Counted from the stretch's first letter, positions 52,730-62,554 are shown. The stretch is 64,000 nt of DNA from Stomatobaculum sp. F0698 (GCF_030644385.1 NZ_CP130060.1:1488001-1552000); one strand, 5' to 3'. The notes: generated from the sequence alone by a model not told the origin. Numbers and translations are program-made.

Positions 52730-53875
52730 TTAAGCACCCAAAATCGCAACAAGGAAGTTCGGCAGGACCACCAGTCCCACGGTTGCAATCGGCTGGCAGG
52801 CCGCATAGAAGGAAGCCACTCTGTCATCCTTGCTGACACCGATCAGCGCATTCAGCGAGGGTGCCGCCGTCATGGCACCGGTCGTTGCGCCGAGCGCACC
52901 GAAGAGCGGAATCCGGAACACAAAGCGCGCCACCGCGTAGGCAAAGAGCAGGGACACGCAGCTAATCAGCGCGCCGATCAGAAGAAGCATGACACCGTAC
53001 TGCTGAAGCGTGGAAACAAACTTAGGACCCGCCGAGGCACCGTTCTGGAGAAGGAACCAGGCAATGCCGAGGTCGCGGAGAGGCACGAGCGTGGACTTCG
53101 GTGCCGTCAGCTTAATCTTGCCGATGTGACCGATCGAAGATACCGCAATGCCCGCGATGATAGCGCCGCCGCCCGTTCCGAGCGAGAAGGTCGCCCCGCC
53201 GCCGAGCGGAAGCTTAAAGCTGCCGATGAGAGCACCGAGCATAATCGCAAGACAGACAACAAACACGCCCGGACCGTCAATCTCCGTGAGCGCTTTCTCC
53301 TTCTCCGCCTTTGCTGCGGGAAGCTTGGGGAGCTTATCATTTTCCGCCGCGATATCCACCTTTAAGAGCTTCGGAAGCAGCTGCACAAAGAGTAAAACCG
53401 AAATGATGCCGAACACATAGGCAAGACCGTAGCCCACACCGGCTGCTGACTGATCGCCGAAGACTTCCTTGGTGGTCGCAAGGCTTGCGGTCGAGGTCAT
53501 TGCGCCCGCCATCACACCGAGCGCCAGGTCAAGCGGCAGACCGAAGGCCTTCACCGCCAGGGTAACCGTAAGGCTTGCGCCCACCAAAACCGCTGCCGTC
53601 GTCGCGATGTAACCCCAGAAATTTGCCTTTAAATTCGAGAAGAAGGTAGGTCCCGCAGAGAGCCCCACGCAGGCCAGAAAGAGGCCCAGTCCCGCCGTTC
53701 CGATGACAGACGGCACTTCCATGCCGAGGGCACCGAAAATCAGCGCGACAATCAAAACCCCCGAAGTACCGAACTCAATACCCGCAAAACTGATACGTCC
53801 CAGCGCATAGCCGAGCACCAAAGTGAGGAAAATCATGAATACCGCATTGCTGCTTAAGGATTGAATGAAGTCCAT
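52730..53875 (-). CDS. Aspartate:alanine exchanger family (AspT/YidE-like) transporter, copy 2
   Basis: 381 residues, same length as copy 1 and similar along the whole sequence; most differences lie in the cytoplasmic loop (residues ~175-205, AENDKLPKLPAAKAEKEK against a different stretch in copy 1). GGAGGGG precedes the ATG. Separate promoter, no terminator between the copies, so copy 1 may also be reached by readthrough. A tandem duplication that kept both transcription units. Confidence 0.8.
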   Translation of the reverse strand: MDFIQSLSSNAVFMIFLTLVLGYALGRISFAGIEFGTSGVLIVALIFGALGMEVPSVIGTAGLGLFLACVGLSAGPTFFSNLKANFWGYIATTAAVLVGASLTVTLAVKAFGLPLDLALGVMAGAMTSTASLATTKEVFGDQSAAGVGYGLAYVFGIISVLLFVQLLPKLLKVDIAAENDKLPKLPAAKAEKEKALTEIDGPGVFVVCLAIMLGALIGSFKLPLGGGATFSLGTGGGAIIAGIAVSSIGHIGKIKLTAPKSTLVPLRDLGIAWFLLQNGASAGPKFVSTLQQYGVMLLLIGALISCVSLLFAYAVARFVFRIPLFGALGATTGAMTAAPSLNALIGVSKDDRVASFYAACQPIATVGLVVLPNFLVAILGA

Positions 53876-53917
53876 AGACCCCTCCGAAAATTTAATTTAA
53901 TATTAAGAACTGTTATC

Positions 53918-53946
53918 AGTATATGCGAGCGTTTTCTCAGCGTCAA
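53918..53946 (-). promoter_or_regulatory. Promoter of exchanger copy 2
   Basis: On the minus strand TTGACG (53941-53946), 17-bp spacer and TATACT (53918-53923). Confidence 0.75.
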
Positions 53947-54065
53947 CCGTTCCGCGCCAAGTTAGAGGCCGCTTTTGCATTTTTGTGAATTGCCGCCAGT
54001 TTCGCTTTTTAATCCCTAGTATTTTTGTAGGCTTTTCTGTGCAAATGCGGGAACATGCTTGCAGC

Positions 54066-54109
54066 AAAAAAGCGGCGGAGCACGCTTCGTTGTGCTTCCG
54101 CCGCTTTTT
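54066..54109 (-). terminator. Terminator of the beta-helix lipoprotein gene
   Basis: AAAAAGCGGCGGAGCAC pairs with GTGCTTCCGCCGCTTTTT (one bulge); symmetric, so active on either strand. It lies about 85 bases after the stop. Confidence 0.88.
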
Positions 54110-54195
54110 AATCCTGTTGCACTGTTTCTTTGCTCAAAAACTGCGTTCCGTACTTTCATCAAATTCGCTTCTCAACGCTGAACGCATCTATATCC

Positions 54196-55569
54196 TCAGT
54201 TCCCATCATGAAAAACAGTGTTCTCAATGATGAGGGAGCGCTCGCTTTCATCATCCTCCGTATCGTTGTCCGCAAATTTCGCATACACATTGCCGTCGAA
54301 CTTGCAATTGTCGATTTTCACCTCCCAGCACTCTGCAAGTCTCATGAAGGCATGATCCTTGCTGCCGTTGTTGCGGAAGCGACAATCCCGGAAATTAAGG
54401 CCCGAACTCTGATAGAATTCCAGCATTTCATAGCCGCTGTTGTCGTAAAAATCACAGTCCGCGGCATCCAGATAGTATACATTTCGCAAGCACATGATGC
54501 CGTAGGTGCAGTCGTAAATTTCAGAGCCCTTGAAATGAATGTCACTGGCGCCGTCGGCATAGACGCCGTAACTTCCGCAACCGTAGAGCTTACAGCCCTC
54601 AATATCGATGTTGCTTGCGCCGCTCAGGTAAATTACGCTTCCGCTGCAATGTCCCGGCTCAATCCGGTGACCGAAGGTGATTCCGCTGAATTTGATATGG
54701 CCGGAATTGTAAATCGGCAACACCGGGCGAGCGGAGTCGGTGATATAGAGTTCTGTCAACTCCCCTGACTCTGCCTCAATGCAGAGATTCTCGATGCCTT
54801 CCAGATAAAAGCCCGGGACATCGATTACGGTGTCATAGGACTCCTGGACCTTGCCCGTAGTTCCCGCTGCCATGAGCGCCGTGATATCGTAAGCGCCCGG
54901 CTTCAAAATTATTTTTGTTCGGCTACCGATCGCCGCCGCCAGTTCCTCGGCAGTCGAAACCGTGACAACCCGCAAGTAGCGATACTCCTCCGCATTCTTG
55001 CTGTTTTCGCTGTCGTTCTTTACGAAGAGATCTCGATACTCCCATCTATCCCCATCTTCCTCGCCCGCGTTAAAGCGGAGTAATTCTCCCTTATCATTCA
55101 GCCCAAAGCGCGGGGGAATTTCCCCCCAGCGCCCCGGTTTTGCGACCAGACACCAGTCATAGCCCTCATAGCCCTCGTAGAGCTTTTCCTTCGACCGCTC
55201 CATCGGAAGATGATAGTAAGTCGTCACGGAATCTCGATAATCTGCGTAAAGCGCTCCGTTTTCCGTGTAGAGGACAAGATCTTTCTTATCCATCGAAGAA
55301 TCATCGCTCGCCATGGAAAACTGATCCGTTTTTTTGCCGTCTTCCTCATAGGAAGTAAAGAGACTGTAGACCGAGCTCCACTCGCCGCAGAGAGCTTCCA
55401 ACTCCTCTCCCGTGTACCCTTCCGCCTTGCCGCTTGACTGCTTTCCCTGATTCTCTCCGGCTGTCTCCTGCCCACCCTTTCCGCCGCAGCCGACCGAGAG
55501 AAGACTGAGCAGTAGCAAAATAAGCCCGAGTCCGCTTCGCTTCCTCATTTTTATGCTCCCGCGTTTCAT
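54196..55569 (-). CDS. Lipoprotein with right-handed beta-helix repeats
   Basis: 457 residues starting after GGAGG. The N-terminus is a lipoprotein signal (LGLILLLLSLLSVGCGG). After a ~190-residue region with no match, residues ~215-440 show the short repeat pattern of parallel beta-helix proteins: GHIKFSGITFGHR, SNIDIEGCKLYG, SDIHFKGSEIYD, LDAADCDFYDNSG, LNFRDCRFRNNGS. Such folds often bind or cut polysaccharides; no catalytic residues could be identified. Own promoter and terminator. Confidence 0.78.
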   Translation of the reverse strand: MKRGSIKMRKRSGLGLILLLLSLLSVGCGGKGGQETAGENQGKQSSGKAEGYTGEELEALCGEWSSVYSLFTSYEEDGKKTDQFSMASDDSSMDKKDLVLYTENGALYADYRDSVTTYYHLPMERSKEKLYEGYEGYDWCLVAKPGRWGEIPPRFGLNDKGELLRFNAGEEDGDRWEYRDLFVKNDSENSKNAEEYRYLRVVTVSTAEELAAAIGSRTKIILKPGAYDITALMAAGTTGKVQESYDTVIDVPGFYLEGIENLCIEAESGELTELYITDSARPVLPIYNSGHIKFSGITFGHRIEPGHCSGSVIYLSGASNIDIEGCKLYGCGSYGVYADGASDIHFKGSEIYDCTYGIMCLRNVYYLDAADCDFYDNSGYEMLEFYQSSGLNFRDCRFRNNGSKDHAFMRLAECWEVKIDNCKFDGNVYAKFADNDTEDDESERSLIIENTVFHDGN

Positions 55570-55679
55570 CTTAGTTCCTCCTTTTTGCCTTGCACCGGCC
55601 GATTTCCCGATTCGTGTTTAGTCACTTTCGTCTCATTTCGCTGCTTTTGTTTCATATTTTAAATTGGTTCTCGTATATT

Positions 55680-55725
55680 TTGTAATTAATTACAATCATC
55701 ATAGCATGCTTCTTGACTTTATCAA
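55680..55725 (-). promoter_or_regulatory. Promoter and palindromic operator of the beta-helix lipoprotein gene
   Basis: On the minus strand TTGATA (55720-55725), 16-bp spacer and TATGAT (55698-55703). A 16-bp perfect palindrome TTGTAATTAATTACAA (55680-55695) covers the expected transcription start, a good place for a dimeric repressor. Confidence 0.55.
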
Positions 55726-55834
55726 ACTGCTTTTCCGCAATCAAAAAACAGGCTTCGTGCCCCTCGGAAACCCGCTTACAACGCGTTTTCTTCCGGGAGA
55801 ACACCAAACCTGTCTCGGTAACATAAACACGGTC

Positions 55835-57394
55835 TCAACTCTGTTTGCCGAATTCCGGCGCAGGTACCAATCCTGTTTCCGTCAAACGCAGCACGCGCGT
55901 ACAGACCTCATCGATATACTTTCTGTCGTGGGAGATGCTGATAACAGCCCCCGGGAACGCGGCCAACAGGCTTCGAATCACAGGGCCCGAGAGCGGCGAA
56001 AAGTTGCGTGTCGGCTCATCGAGTATCAGAACATTCGCATCCGAGAGGCTCATTTTGAGGAGCAAGACCTTGGCCTTTTGTCCGCCGGAGAGTTCCCGCA
56101 TGGGATGATCCATCTCCTCCGCTGTGAATTTAAGCGCTCCGAGATAGGTGCGAATTTTGGTGCGCACTGCCTTATCGCCGCTGCTGTCCAAGAAGTCGAC
56201 CGAGGTTCGTTCCAAGTCCAACAAATCCTCATAGTTCTGCGGCATATACTGCGCGCGGAGATCTGCTCGCGCGAGCAAATCCGCCGCAATTCTGCGAAGC
56301 AAGCTCGTCTTTCCCGCGCCGTTCTCACCTATGATGCAGAGCTTTTCGGGACCACGCAGTTTGAGGGATATATCCTTTGCCAACAGACGTTCACCGTCCG
56401 GCGTTTTCAGTTCCGCGAGGGCATAGTCAATCACTGTTTTGCCCTGTGGCATCACTGCCGCCTCACCGCCGAGCCGAAAGAAAATTGCCTCCTCCTGCTC
56501 CGGCATTTCGGTCATCTCCGCGTCTTCTTTTTCAAAGCGCTTTCCCATGGCCTTCACAACATGCATCTTGTCTTTTAAGTTCTTTCCCTCGCCCGGTGCC
56601 TGACGGGAAACACTTGAAAGCGCTCGCTCCACCGAGTTGTAGAGCCGCGCGTATTTTTCATCCCGGAGCCTTTTCTCCTTGCGCTCGTTCTCCGCCTGTT
56701 GGGTCTTTCGCACAAAAAGTTCCGCGCGCTGCTGCCGGTAGCGAAGATAGCTATCACGCACCACCGCATAGCGGCTCTCACTTTTCCGCTTCAGTTGTTC
56801 TAAGTGAATCACCACAGTTGCCGTCCGCTCAATCAAGGTTTCATCGTGCGAGGTGAAGAGGACAATGCCTTCCCACTCATTGATCAGGCTTTCCAGTAAT
56901 TCGAGCGTGGCAAGATCTAAGTCATTCGAGGGCTCGTCGAGCAAAAGTACCGTAGGCCGCTCCAAAAAGATACGGAGCAGCTGTGCCTTCACCTTCTCGC
57001 CGCCGGAGAGTGTGTCCATGCGCTGCTCTCCGTAAAAAAACTCCGGCGACAGGCGAAAGCGCGCGGCGAGCTCTGAGAGTTCCTTCGGACTGCAGTTAAA
57101 AAACGCATCCGTCGCCGAAAAGAATTCATAGACCGAGAGGCCTTTCCGCTCATCCGGCAGCTCCTGCGGCAAATACGAAAGCCGCTCTGTCCCCAAGATA
57201 CGTTCACCGCCGCACTCCGCATAGGCCGCAACAAGGGCGGGGTCAAAAATCCACTTGAGCAGGGTAGACTTCCCGTTTCCCTCCTCGCCGATGATAACCG
57301 CCTTATCACCGGTATTCAGAACCAGGTTAAAGTTCTCCAGAATGACGCGCAAATCGCGCCGATGTTCTATGTTGAGATTCTTGATTTGGAGCAT
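55835..57394 (-). CDS. ABC-F family ATPase
   Basis: 519 residues with two ABC cassettes and no membrane part. First Walker A IGEEGNGKSTLL and signature LSGGEKVKAQ, with LLLDEPSNDLDLATL; second Walker A IGENGAGKTSLL, signature LSGGQKAKV and LILDEPTRNFSPLSGP. The linker between them (residues ~190-300) is charged and helical, as in ribosome-acting ABC-F proteins. It may protect the ribosome from antibiotics or aid translation; the N/F in the second box (TRNFSPL) is a marker of a subgroup common in Clostridia. Substrate range is unknown. Confidence 0.88.
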   Translation of the reverse strand: MLQIKNLNIEHRRDLRVILENFNLVLNTGDKAVIIGEEGNGKSTLLKWIFDPALVAAYAECGGERILGTERLSYLPQELPDERKGLSVYEFFSATDAFFNCSPKELSELAARFRLSPEFFYGEQRMDTLSGGEKVKAQLLRIFLERPTVLLLDEPSNDLDLATLELLESLINEWEGIVLFTSHDETLIERTATVVIHLEQLKRKSESRYAVVRDSYLRYRQQRAELFVRKTQQAENERKEKRLRDEKYARLYNSVERALSSVSRQAPGEGKNLKDKMHVVKAMGKRFEKEDAEMTEMPEQEEAIFFRLGGEAAVMPQGKTVIDYALAELKTPDGERLLAKDISLKLRGPEKLCIIGENGAGKTSLLRRIAADLLARADLRAQYMPQNYEDLLDLERTSVDFLDSSGDKAVRTKIRTYLGALKFTAEEMDHPMRELSGGQKAKVLLLKMSLSDANVLILDEPTRNFSPLSGPVIRSLLAAFPGAVISISHDRKYIDEVCTRVLRLTETGLVPAPEFGKQS

Positions 57395-57424
57395 GGACAG
57401 CCTCCTTTCTCAGCAGAAACAGCT

Positions 57425-58078
57425 TCAGTGACGAATGCGCCGCTGTAAGAGCACCGCGCCCCAGGCAAGCACTGCGTTTCCACCGAGGATCACGACAATC
57501 CAAAATATGGTCGCCTGTGCGCTCTGCTCCCGAATTTTTAAGAAGCTGTAGGGTCCCGAGACCAGTCCCGCCGCGTTTAAGAGTATCATGGGCACGGCAT
57601 AAAGGAGGGTCGTAAAGAGTGCGCGGGAAATGTAAGCAAAGGATGCGCGTTCATCGCCGAAGAGAAATAAAAGCAGCGATAAAAACGGGCAGAGAAGGTG
57701 ACTGAATAGTCTCGTGCCATCGAGAAACTCATGTGCAAAACCGTTCTCCGGGCCGAGTACCAGTAATACCACCGTGAAAGTCACAAGCAGGCAGCTTGTC
57801 GCAACAAAGCGGAGCAGCGTAAGCAGCCCTGCCTCGCTCCCTTTCACATTTCCGCCCCGGAAATGGGTCCAAAGATAGAGCGCCGAAGCGATGCCACAGA
57901 GCAGATTGGAATCCGTCGTGTAAAAGCGGAGTGTCGCTAACCCCTCGTCCGCAAAGCCGTGTACGACCACCGCCAGTTCAAAGAGCAAGAGCAGAACATG
58001 CCCGATCAGAATGGCTGCTCCCGGCTTGCTCCTTCCGCGATCTCTTAACTCCCTTGCTTGTTTTGTCTGATTTGTCAT
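57425..58078 (-). CDS. Integral membrane protein (Pr6Pr/FAR-17a-like)
   Basis: 217 residues, six helices. LRFYTTDSNLLCGIASALYL near residue 50 recalls the conserved YFTILSN-type motif of Pr6Pr/FAR-17a/AIG1-like proteins, a family of uncertain function. It lies 30 bases upstream of the ABC-F gene, in the same direction. Confidence 0.6.
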   Translation of the reverse strand: MTNQTKQARELRDRGRSKPGAAILIGHVLLLLFELAVVVHGFADEGLATLRFYTTDSNLLCGIASALYLWTHFRGGNVKGSEAGLLTLLRFVATSCLLVTFTVVLLVLGPENGFAHEFLDGTRLFSHLLCPFLSLLLFLFGDERASFAYISRALFTTLLYAVPMILLNAAGLVSGPYSFLKIREQSAQATIFWIVVILGGNAVLAWGAVLLQRRIRH

Positions 58079-58247
58079 GAATTCCGTCTCCTATTCCGAA
58101 AACCATTGCTCTGCCGTCCCTTCCGCCGCCCCTTAAACCGATGCAATGTGCGGCAAAAGAGCATTTGAGTGCCCGGTATACGGCAGTTTGAGTTGAATTC
58201 ATTATAGACAAAGCAAATAGACAGCGCAATCAAAGGCGACAAGGAAT

Positions 58248-59168
58248 TCAGGCTTTGCCGAGAAAACGAAGAGCCGATTTTCTCGCCTTTTCAATCGACT
58301 CGGACTCTGCCGCTTCCGCTGCCGCGGCAGATATCCACTTCTTTCCGAAGAGTGTCTGTACCGCCTCTATCATGATGCCGGCAGCATTCAAGTCGCCCTC
58401 CTTCTGTATTGCCGCCGCAAAGGCAGTCTTCGTTCTCTCCCGCAAAAACGCTGCATCGACAGCGTGGAAGGAGAGCTGCATGAGCGCGGCTGCCGCCCAG
58501 GCGCGGCAGAGTGCATCCGAATCGCTCTGCATAGAGTCAATCAGAAGATTGATTTCCGACTCAGAGCCGATCCAACCGAGGGCAATGATTTGCTTTCTTC
58601 GAAGCGCGATATCCGAAATTTCCCATCTTGCGGTCAGAAGTGCTGCCAGCTCTTTGGCGCGCGCGGCATAAAAGTCTCTGTGTCTTAACTGCGAGAGAAT
58701 TTTGGCGGCGAGGTAAGCGGTATCTGCCTCTCCCCCCTGTCTACAGTCCTGCTCGTGGTCTTGCTGACAGTCCTGTTGACCGTCCTGTTCACTGTTTCGC
58801 CGACAGTCCTGTTCACCGTTTCGCTGCCGGATCTTTCCCGCGTCTCGCTGCAGTTTTTTTGCACCAAGCGTGTCGGTACTTATCTCCCTACCTGCACCCG
58901 AACCGACAGCTGCATTTTCCTCTGAACTTGTGCCCGTTTTTGAAGCCGTCCCAAACGCTCTGAGCTGCTCAAGTAGAAAGATGATTCCCGCTTCCCCGTG
59001 CCGGTCAAAGCTGTTCTCGAGCAGGAGTTTTCCGCCCGCCGCCCAGTCCTCGCAGATCAGCGCATAGTGATAAGCGAGGTCATCGCTGCTCCCGAGCGCT
59101 GCAATGAGTTTAAGCCTTTCCCCGTCCGTTTTGATTTCCTCTGTCAGTTCACGATATGATTTCCGCAA
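58248..59168 (-). CDS. HEAT-like helical repeat protein with low-complexity insert
   Basis: 306 residues; start is TTG with AAGGAG 7 bases upstream. The first ~95 and last ~165 residues form helical pairs such as ALRRKQIIALGWIGSESEI and LCRAWAAAALMQLS, the pattern of HEAT/PBS-type repeats. In between (about residues 112-142) is a Gln/Asp/Cys/Arg-rich insert made of repeats of the EQDCRR/QQDCQQ type. These proteins usually act as scaffolds; no partner is known. Confidence 0.7.
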   Translation of the reverse strand: MRKSYRELTEEIKTDGERLKLIAALGSSDDLAYHYALICEDWAAGGKLLLENSFDRHGEAGIIFLLEQLRAFGTASKTGTSSEENAAVGSGAGREISTDTLGAKKLQRDAGKIRQRNGEQDCRRNSEQDGQQDCQQDHEQDCRQGGEADTAYLAAKILSQLRHRDFYAARAKELAALLTARWEISDIALRRKQIIALGWIGSESEINLLIDSMQSDSDALCRAWAAAALMQLSFHAVDAAFLRERTKTAFAAAIQKEGDLNAAGIMIEAVQTLFGKKWISAAAAEAAESESIEKARKSALRFLGKA

Positions 59169-59207
59169 TGCCTCTCTCCTTCGATACTCCGAAGCAAATC
59201 ATCAAAA

Positions 59208-59230
59208 GCCTGCACCGTTTCGGTGCAGGC
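59208..59230 (-). terminator. Terminator-like hairpin downstream of the amidohydrolase gene
   Basis: GCCTGCACC and GGTGCAGGC with a 5-base loop, then TTTTG on the minus strand. It lies about 220 bases after the amidohydrolase stop. No gene is supported in 59231-59450. Confidence 0.6.
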
Positions 59231-59450
59231 AAGCTTTACATCCGGTAAGCGCTGATTTTGCTGTTGCTCCTCAATTCTATTTCCACTTCTGTTGCTGACA
59301 CTGTTTTCAACTTTTCTTACCTGACTCTGTTTTCTGCTTCGCTTGCTTGGCGCTGTATTCCACAAGCTGCTCATTTCTTCGTATCACTATGCTTTCTTGT
59401 TTTTATCCCCCAACTGCTGTTTCCGGCTACCGCAAGCTAAGGATATCTCT

Positions 59451-60626
59451 TTATTCTTGCTCGTTGGCGTACTCCCGCACATACTCTAAGAAGTAGCGGA
59501 CACCGAGTTCCAAGGCACTCTCATCGATATCGAAGTAAGGGCTGTGCTGCGGGTAGCGCCGCGCCTCTTCCGAAAAACCGCCGCCGAGGAACAGAAGGCA
59601 TTTCGGCGCCTCGTACTTGGCAAAGTCCTCGCCGCCCATCTGCTGCTCCCAGTCGAGAAGATGATCTTTTCCGAAAACCCTCTCGGCTGCTCTCCGCCCC
59701 GTGTCCACGCAGGCATCGTCGTTGATGGTCGGCGGCGGTCCCGGGTGATAATCGAGCTGAATCTCGGTTCGGGTCGCCATGGCAACACCGTCCGCGACGC
59801 GGCGCAACATCTCGGGATAGCGGTCCCGTATCTCCGGGTTAAAGGTTCTCGCGGTTCCCATGAGGTGCGCTTCTCCCGGTATCACGTTCGAGGTAGTACC
59901 CGAGACAAACGAGGTCACGCTGATCACCGCGGGTTCCAGCGGATTCAGTTCCCTGGCTACCAGGCGCTGCAGGGACATAACCAGTTCCGCGCCCGCCACA
60001 ATCGGATCCACCGTCTGGTGCGGCAGGGCACCGTGCCCGCCCTTGCCCTTCACGTAAAAGTCGAAGGTATCCGCCGCCGACATGACAGGGCCGTAGCGGA
60101 GCGAGGCATAGCCCGCAGGAATCTTACTCCAGATATGCATGGCAATCAGGCGGTCGCAGGCAAGGACTTCCGGTTCATCCTTCATAAGCCCCGCACCGCT
60201 GTCCGCAATGAACTCCTCCGCGGGCTGGAATAAGAGCTTCACCGTAATCGTGAGCTCATCCTCCATCTTCTTTAAGAGCTTGGCCGTGCCGAGCAACATG
60301 GTAATATGCGTGTCATGCCCGCAGGCGTGCATACAGCCCTCGTTCTCGGACTTCCAAGCGACCTTCGAAAGCTCCGTAACCGGCAGCGCATCGATATCCG
60401 CGCGTATGCCGAGCACCTTTCCCGCGGAGTGCTTCCCCGCCACGGTCGCAATCACACCGGTCTTACAGACCTTCACATAGGGAATGCCGAGCGCATCCAA
60501 ATACTCGCAAATCTTCTTTTGCGTATTGAACTCCTGCCAGGACTGCTCCGGGTGCGCATGGAAATAGCGGCGCAGTTCCACCAGTTCCTCTCGAAGCGCA
60601 GTTCCCTCTGCCGAAATATCAATCAT
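59451..60626 (-). CDS. M20 family amidohydrolase (N-acyl amino acid/aminobenzoyl-glutamate hydrolase type)
   Basis: 391 residues. The metal ligands are visible: MHACGHDTH near residue 100, PAEE near 135 and GGEDFAKYE near 350, plus HPEQSWQEFNT near the start, the usual M20 layout of hippurate hydrolase, AbgB and similar enzymes. It removes an acyl group or splits a peptide-like bond in the cytoplasm. It follows the YfcC-type permease gene by ~110 bases, so the pair likely imports and splits one class of conjugate. Confidence 0.88.
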   Translation of the reverse strand: MIDISAEGTALREELVELRRYFHAHPEQSWQEFNTQKKICEYLDALGIPYVKVCKTGVIATVAGKHSAGKVLGIRADIDALPVTELSKVAWKSENEGCMHACGHDTHITMLLGTAKLLKKMEDELTITVKLLFQPAEEFIADSGAGLMKDEPEVLACDRLIAMHIWSKIPAGYASLRYGPVMSAADTFDFYVKGKGGHGALPHQTVDPIVAGAELVMSLQRLVARELNPLEPAVISVTSFVSGTTSNVIPGEAHLMGTARTFNPEIRDRYPEMLRRVADGVAMATRTEIQLDYHPGPPPTINDDACVDTGRRAAERVFGKDHLLDWEQQMGGEDFAKYEAPKCLLFLGGGFSEEARRYPQHSPYFDIDESALELGVRYFLEYVREYANEQE

Positions 60627-60739
60627 AATAGCTTACCCCCTGACGTTTCTCTTATCGCGCGGGGACAAACGCCCTTCCGGCTTCCCCGCGCTCATCATGC
60701 TTTCTCCGCGTATCACGTATCTTTAAGCTTTATCCCTGC

Positions 60740-62149
60740 TCAGAACGGCCCGTAGTGAATCTTGGTCGCGACAATCAAGGCTATCATACAGACCACAAAT
60801 AACATCGTAATCAAGGGCGTGACAAACTTCCACCATTTCTTTAAGGGAATACCCGCAATCGTTAGGAAGATGAGCAGGGTTCCGCTCGTAAACCAGAGCG
60901 AGTTCGTAAGACCGTCGCCGAACTGGAAGGCGAGTATCATCGTCTGCCGCGTCATACCGATGAGGTCCGCGAGCGGAATCAGTATGGGCATGAGTGCCAT
61001 GGCTTTCGCGGAACCCGAGGTGATGAGACCGTTAAAAATCGCAATTACGAACATGACCGCAATCGCAGCGACCGGCCCCGGCAGACTCTTTAAAGGTCTC
61101 GAAATGCTATAGATAATCGGGTCGATGATGCCGGACGCCGTGAGTATCCACTGAATGCCGCGCGCAAGGCCTATGACCAAAGCCGGCACCAGGCCGTCCT
61201 TCGCACCAGCGCAAATTGCATTCACGATATCGTTCGGTGCCATGCGGTTAATGAAGCCCGCCGCAATCGCCGTGAAGAGGAAGCAGGCCGAGAGGTCATT
61301 CATCGACCAACCGAATTTCGCAACACCCGCGATTGCCGTGATGAAAACCACGACAAAGAAAAGCAGGGAAAGACTCTGCCCTCCGGTCAGCGGCTCCCGC
61401 ATCTCCTGCGAGTAGTCGACCCGGAACTTGTCACTGTCCAAATCCGCGGTGAGCGACTGAATCTTTCCGCTCCGCACACCGCGCGCATAGCGAAGCACAT
61501 AGAGGATGATGATAAAGTCCGCGATGCAGAGCAGAATAAAGCGGAACAGGAAGCCCGAGAACATCGGGAGCTCCGCGATTTCATCCGAGATACCGACGGT
61601 GTACACGCTGGTCGGCGAGAACGAAAAGCTGATCATATCGATCATCGCCGAGCAGGCAATGCCTGTCATCAGATCATAGCCAAGCGCCAGGCAGAGCGAG
61701 AGCACAATCGGTATGAAGGGCACAATCTGTTCGTTCCAGCCGAGGAAGCCGCCCAGCGCGCCGAAGATAATCATGATGAGCACAAGTATCTTCTCATGTC
61801 CCACGCGCTCCGACTTCGCGAGGATGCGCGCAACGCCCTTATTGAGTGCGCCGGTTCTCTTGTAGACTTCAATGCATCCCGCGACCAGCATGACAAGGAA
61901 CATCATCCCCGCCGAGGAGACCAGGCCGTTCGGCACCGCCTGGAAAATTGCCTGCGGACCCAGATAAATCTTATCTGTGACGTGATAGGAATTTGCAATG
62001 ACCACCGTGCGCCCGTTCAGCTGCTCGCGCTCAAAGGCGCCCGGGCTGATGAAGAGCGAAAGAATATAGCATCCCACAATGACGAGAAACACAATGACAA
62101 AAGCATTAATCGAGCCGCGTTTCTTTGTTTTGTTTATCTGTTCTCCCAT
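60740..62149 (-). CDS. YfcC/DcuC-type membrane transporter
   Basis: 469 residues from the ATG at 62149 with GGAGGT upstream; about twelve helices. NAFVIVFLVIVGCYILSLFI at the start and GALGGFLGWNEQIVPFIPI near residue 135, then SGSAKAMALMPILIPLADL near 385, are typical of the YfcC family (amino acid, peptide or C4-dicarboxylate carriers). The M20 gene behind it suggests uptake of an acylated amino acid or small peptide. A long ~190-base leader precedes the gene. Confidence 0.8.
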   Translation of the reverse strand: MGEQINKTKKRGSINAFVIVFLVIVGCYILSLFISPGAFEREQLNGRTVVIANSYHVTDKIYLGPQAIFQAVPNGLVSSAGMMFLVMLVAGCIEVYKRTGALNKGVARILAKSERVGHEKILVLIMIIFGALGGFLGWNEQIVPFIPIVLSLCLALGYDLMTGIACSAMIDMISFSFSPTSVYTVGISDEIAELPMFSGFLFRFILLCIADFIIILYVLRYARGVRSGKIQSLTADLDSDKFRVDYSQEMREPLTGGQSLSLLFFVVVFITAIAGVAKFGWSMNDLSACFLFTAIAAGFINRMAPNDIVNAICAGAKDGLVPALVIGLARGIQWILTASGIIDPIIYSISRPLKSLPGPVAAIAVMFVIAIFNGLITSGSAKAMALMPILIPLADLIGMTRQTMILAFQFGDGLTNSLWFTSGTLLIFLTIAGIPLKKWWKFVTPLITMLFVVCMIALIVATKIHYGPF

Positions 62150-62337
62150 GTTGCACCTCCGCACAACGTTTCGCTTTCCGTTTCCGTCTGCTTCCTATTA
62201 ATTAAATTCCGAAAAACCGCTCCTTCCGCTCTTGTCTCCGCCGCCTCCCTTCCGTGCGCCCGGCGCTCTATCCAAAGGCAGCCTCGGCGCAAGTTTCTCT
62301 TACAATAATGTTTCTCTTTGCAACTTTGCTTTCCTTT

Positions 62338-62366
62338 ATCATATACAATCCATTCAATTGAATCAA
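62338..62366 (-). promoter_or_regulatory. Promoter of the permease-amidohydrolase operon
   Basis: On the minus strand TTGATT (62361-62366), 17-bp spacer and TATGAT (62338-62343). The leader is about 180 bases long; I see no known riboswitch in it. Confidence 0.6.
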
Positions 62367-62554
62367 TCATTCGGCGCAAATATTTGTTTCTTTTATCAAG
62401 TTTACTCGTAACCCCCAATGCTTCTGTTGTGCACTTATTGCTAATATCCACTCTATTTCTTTGTTAAGTTGCAACTTATCAACAACCCGCTTCTTTTCTA
62501 TCTCCCCTTTGCGGAGACCTTCCTGAAAACCAAGCGCCTACGAGCCCTTCTGCC

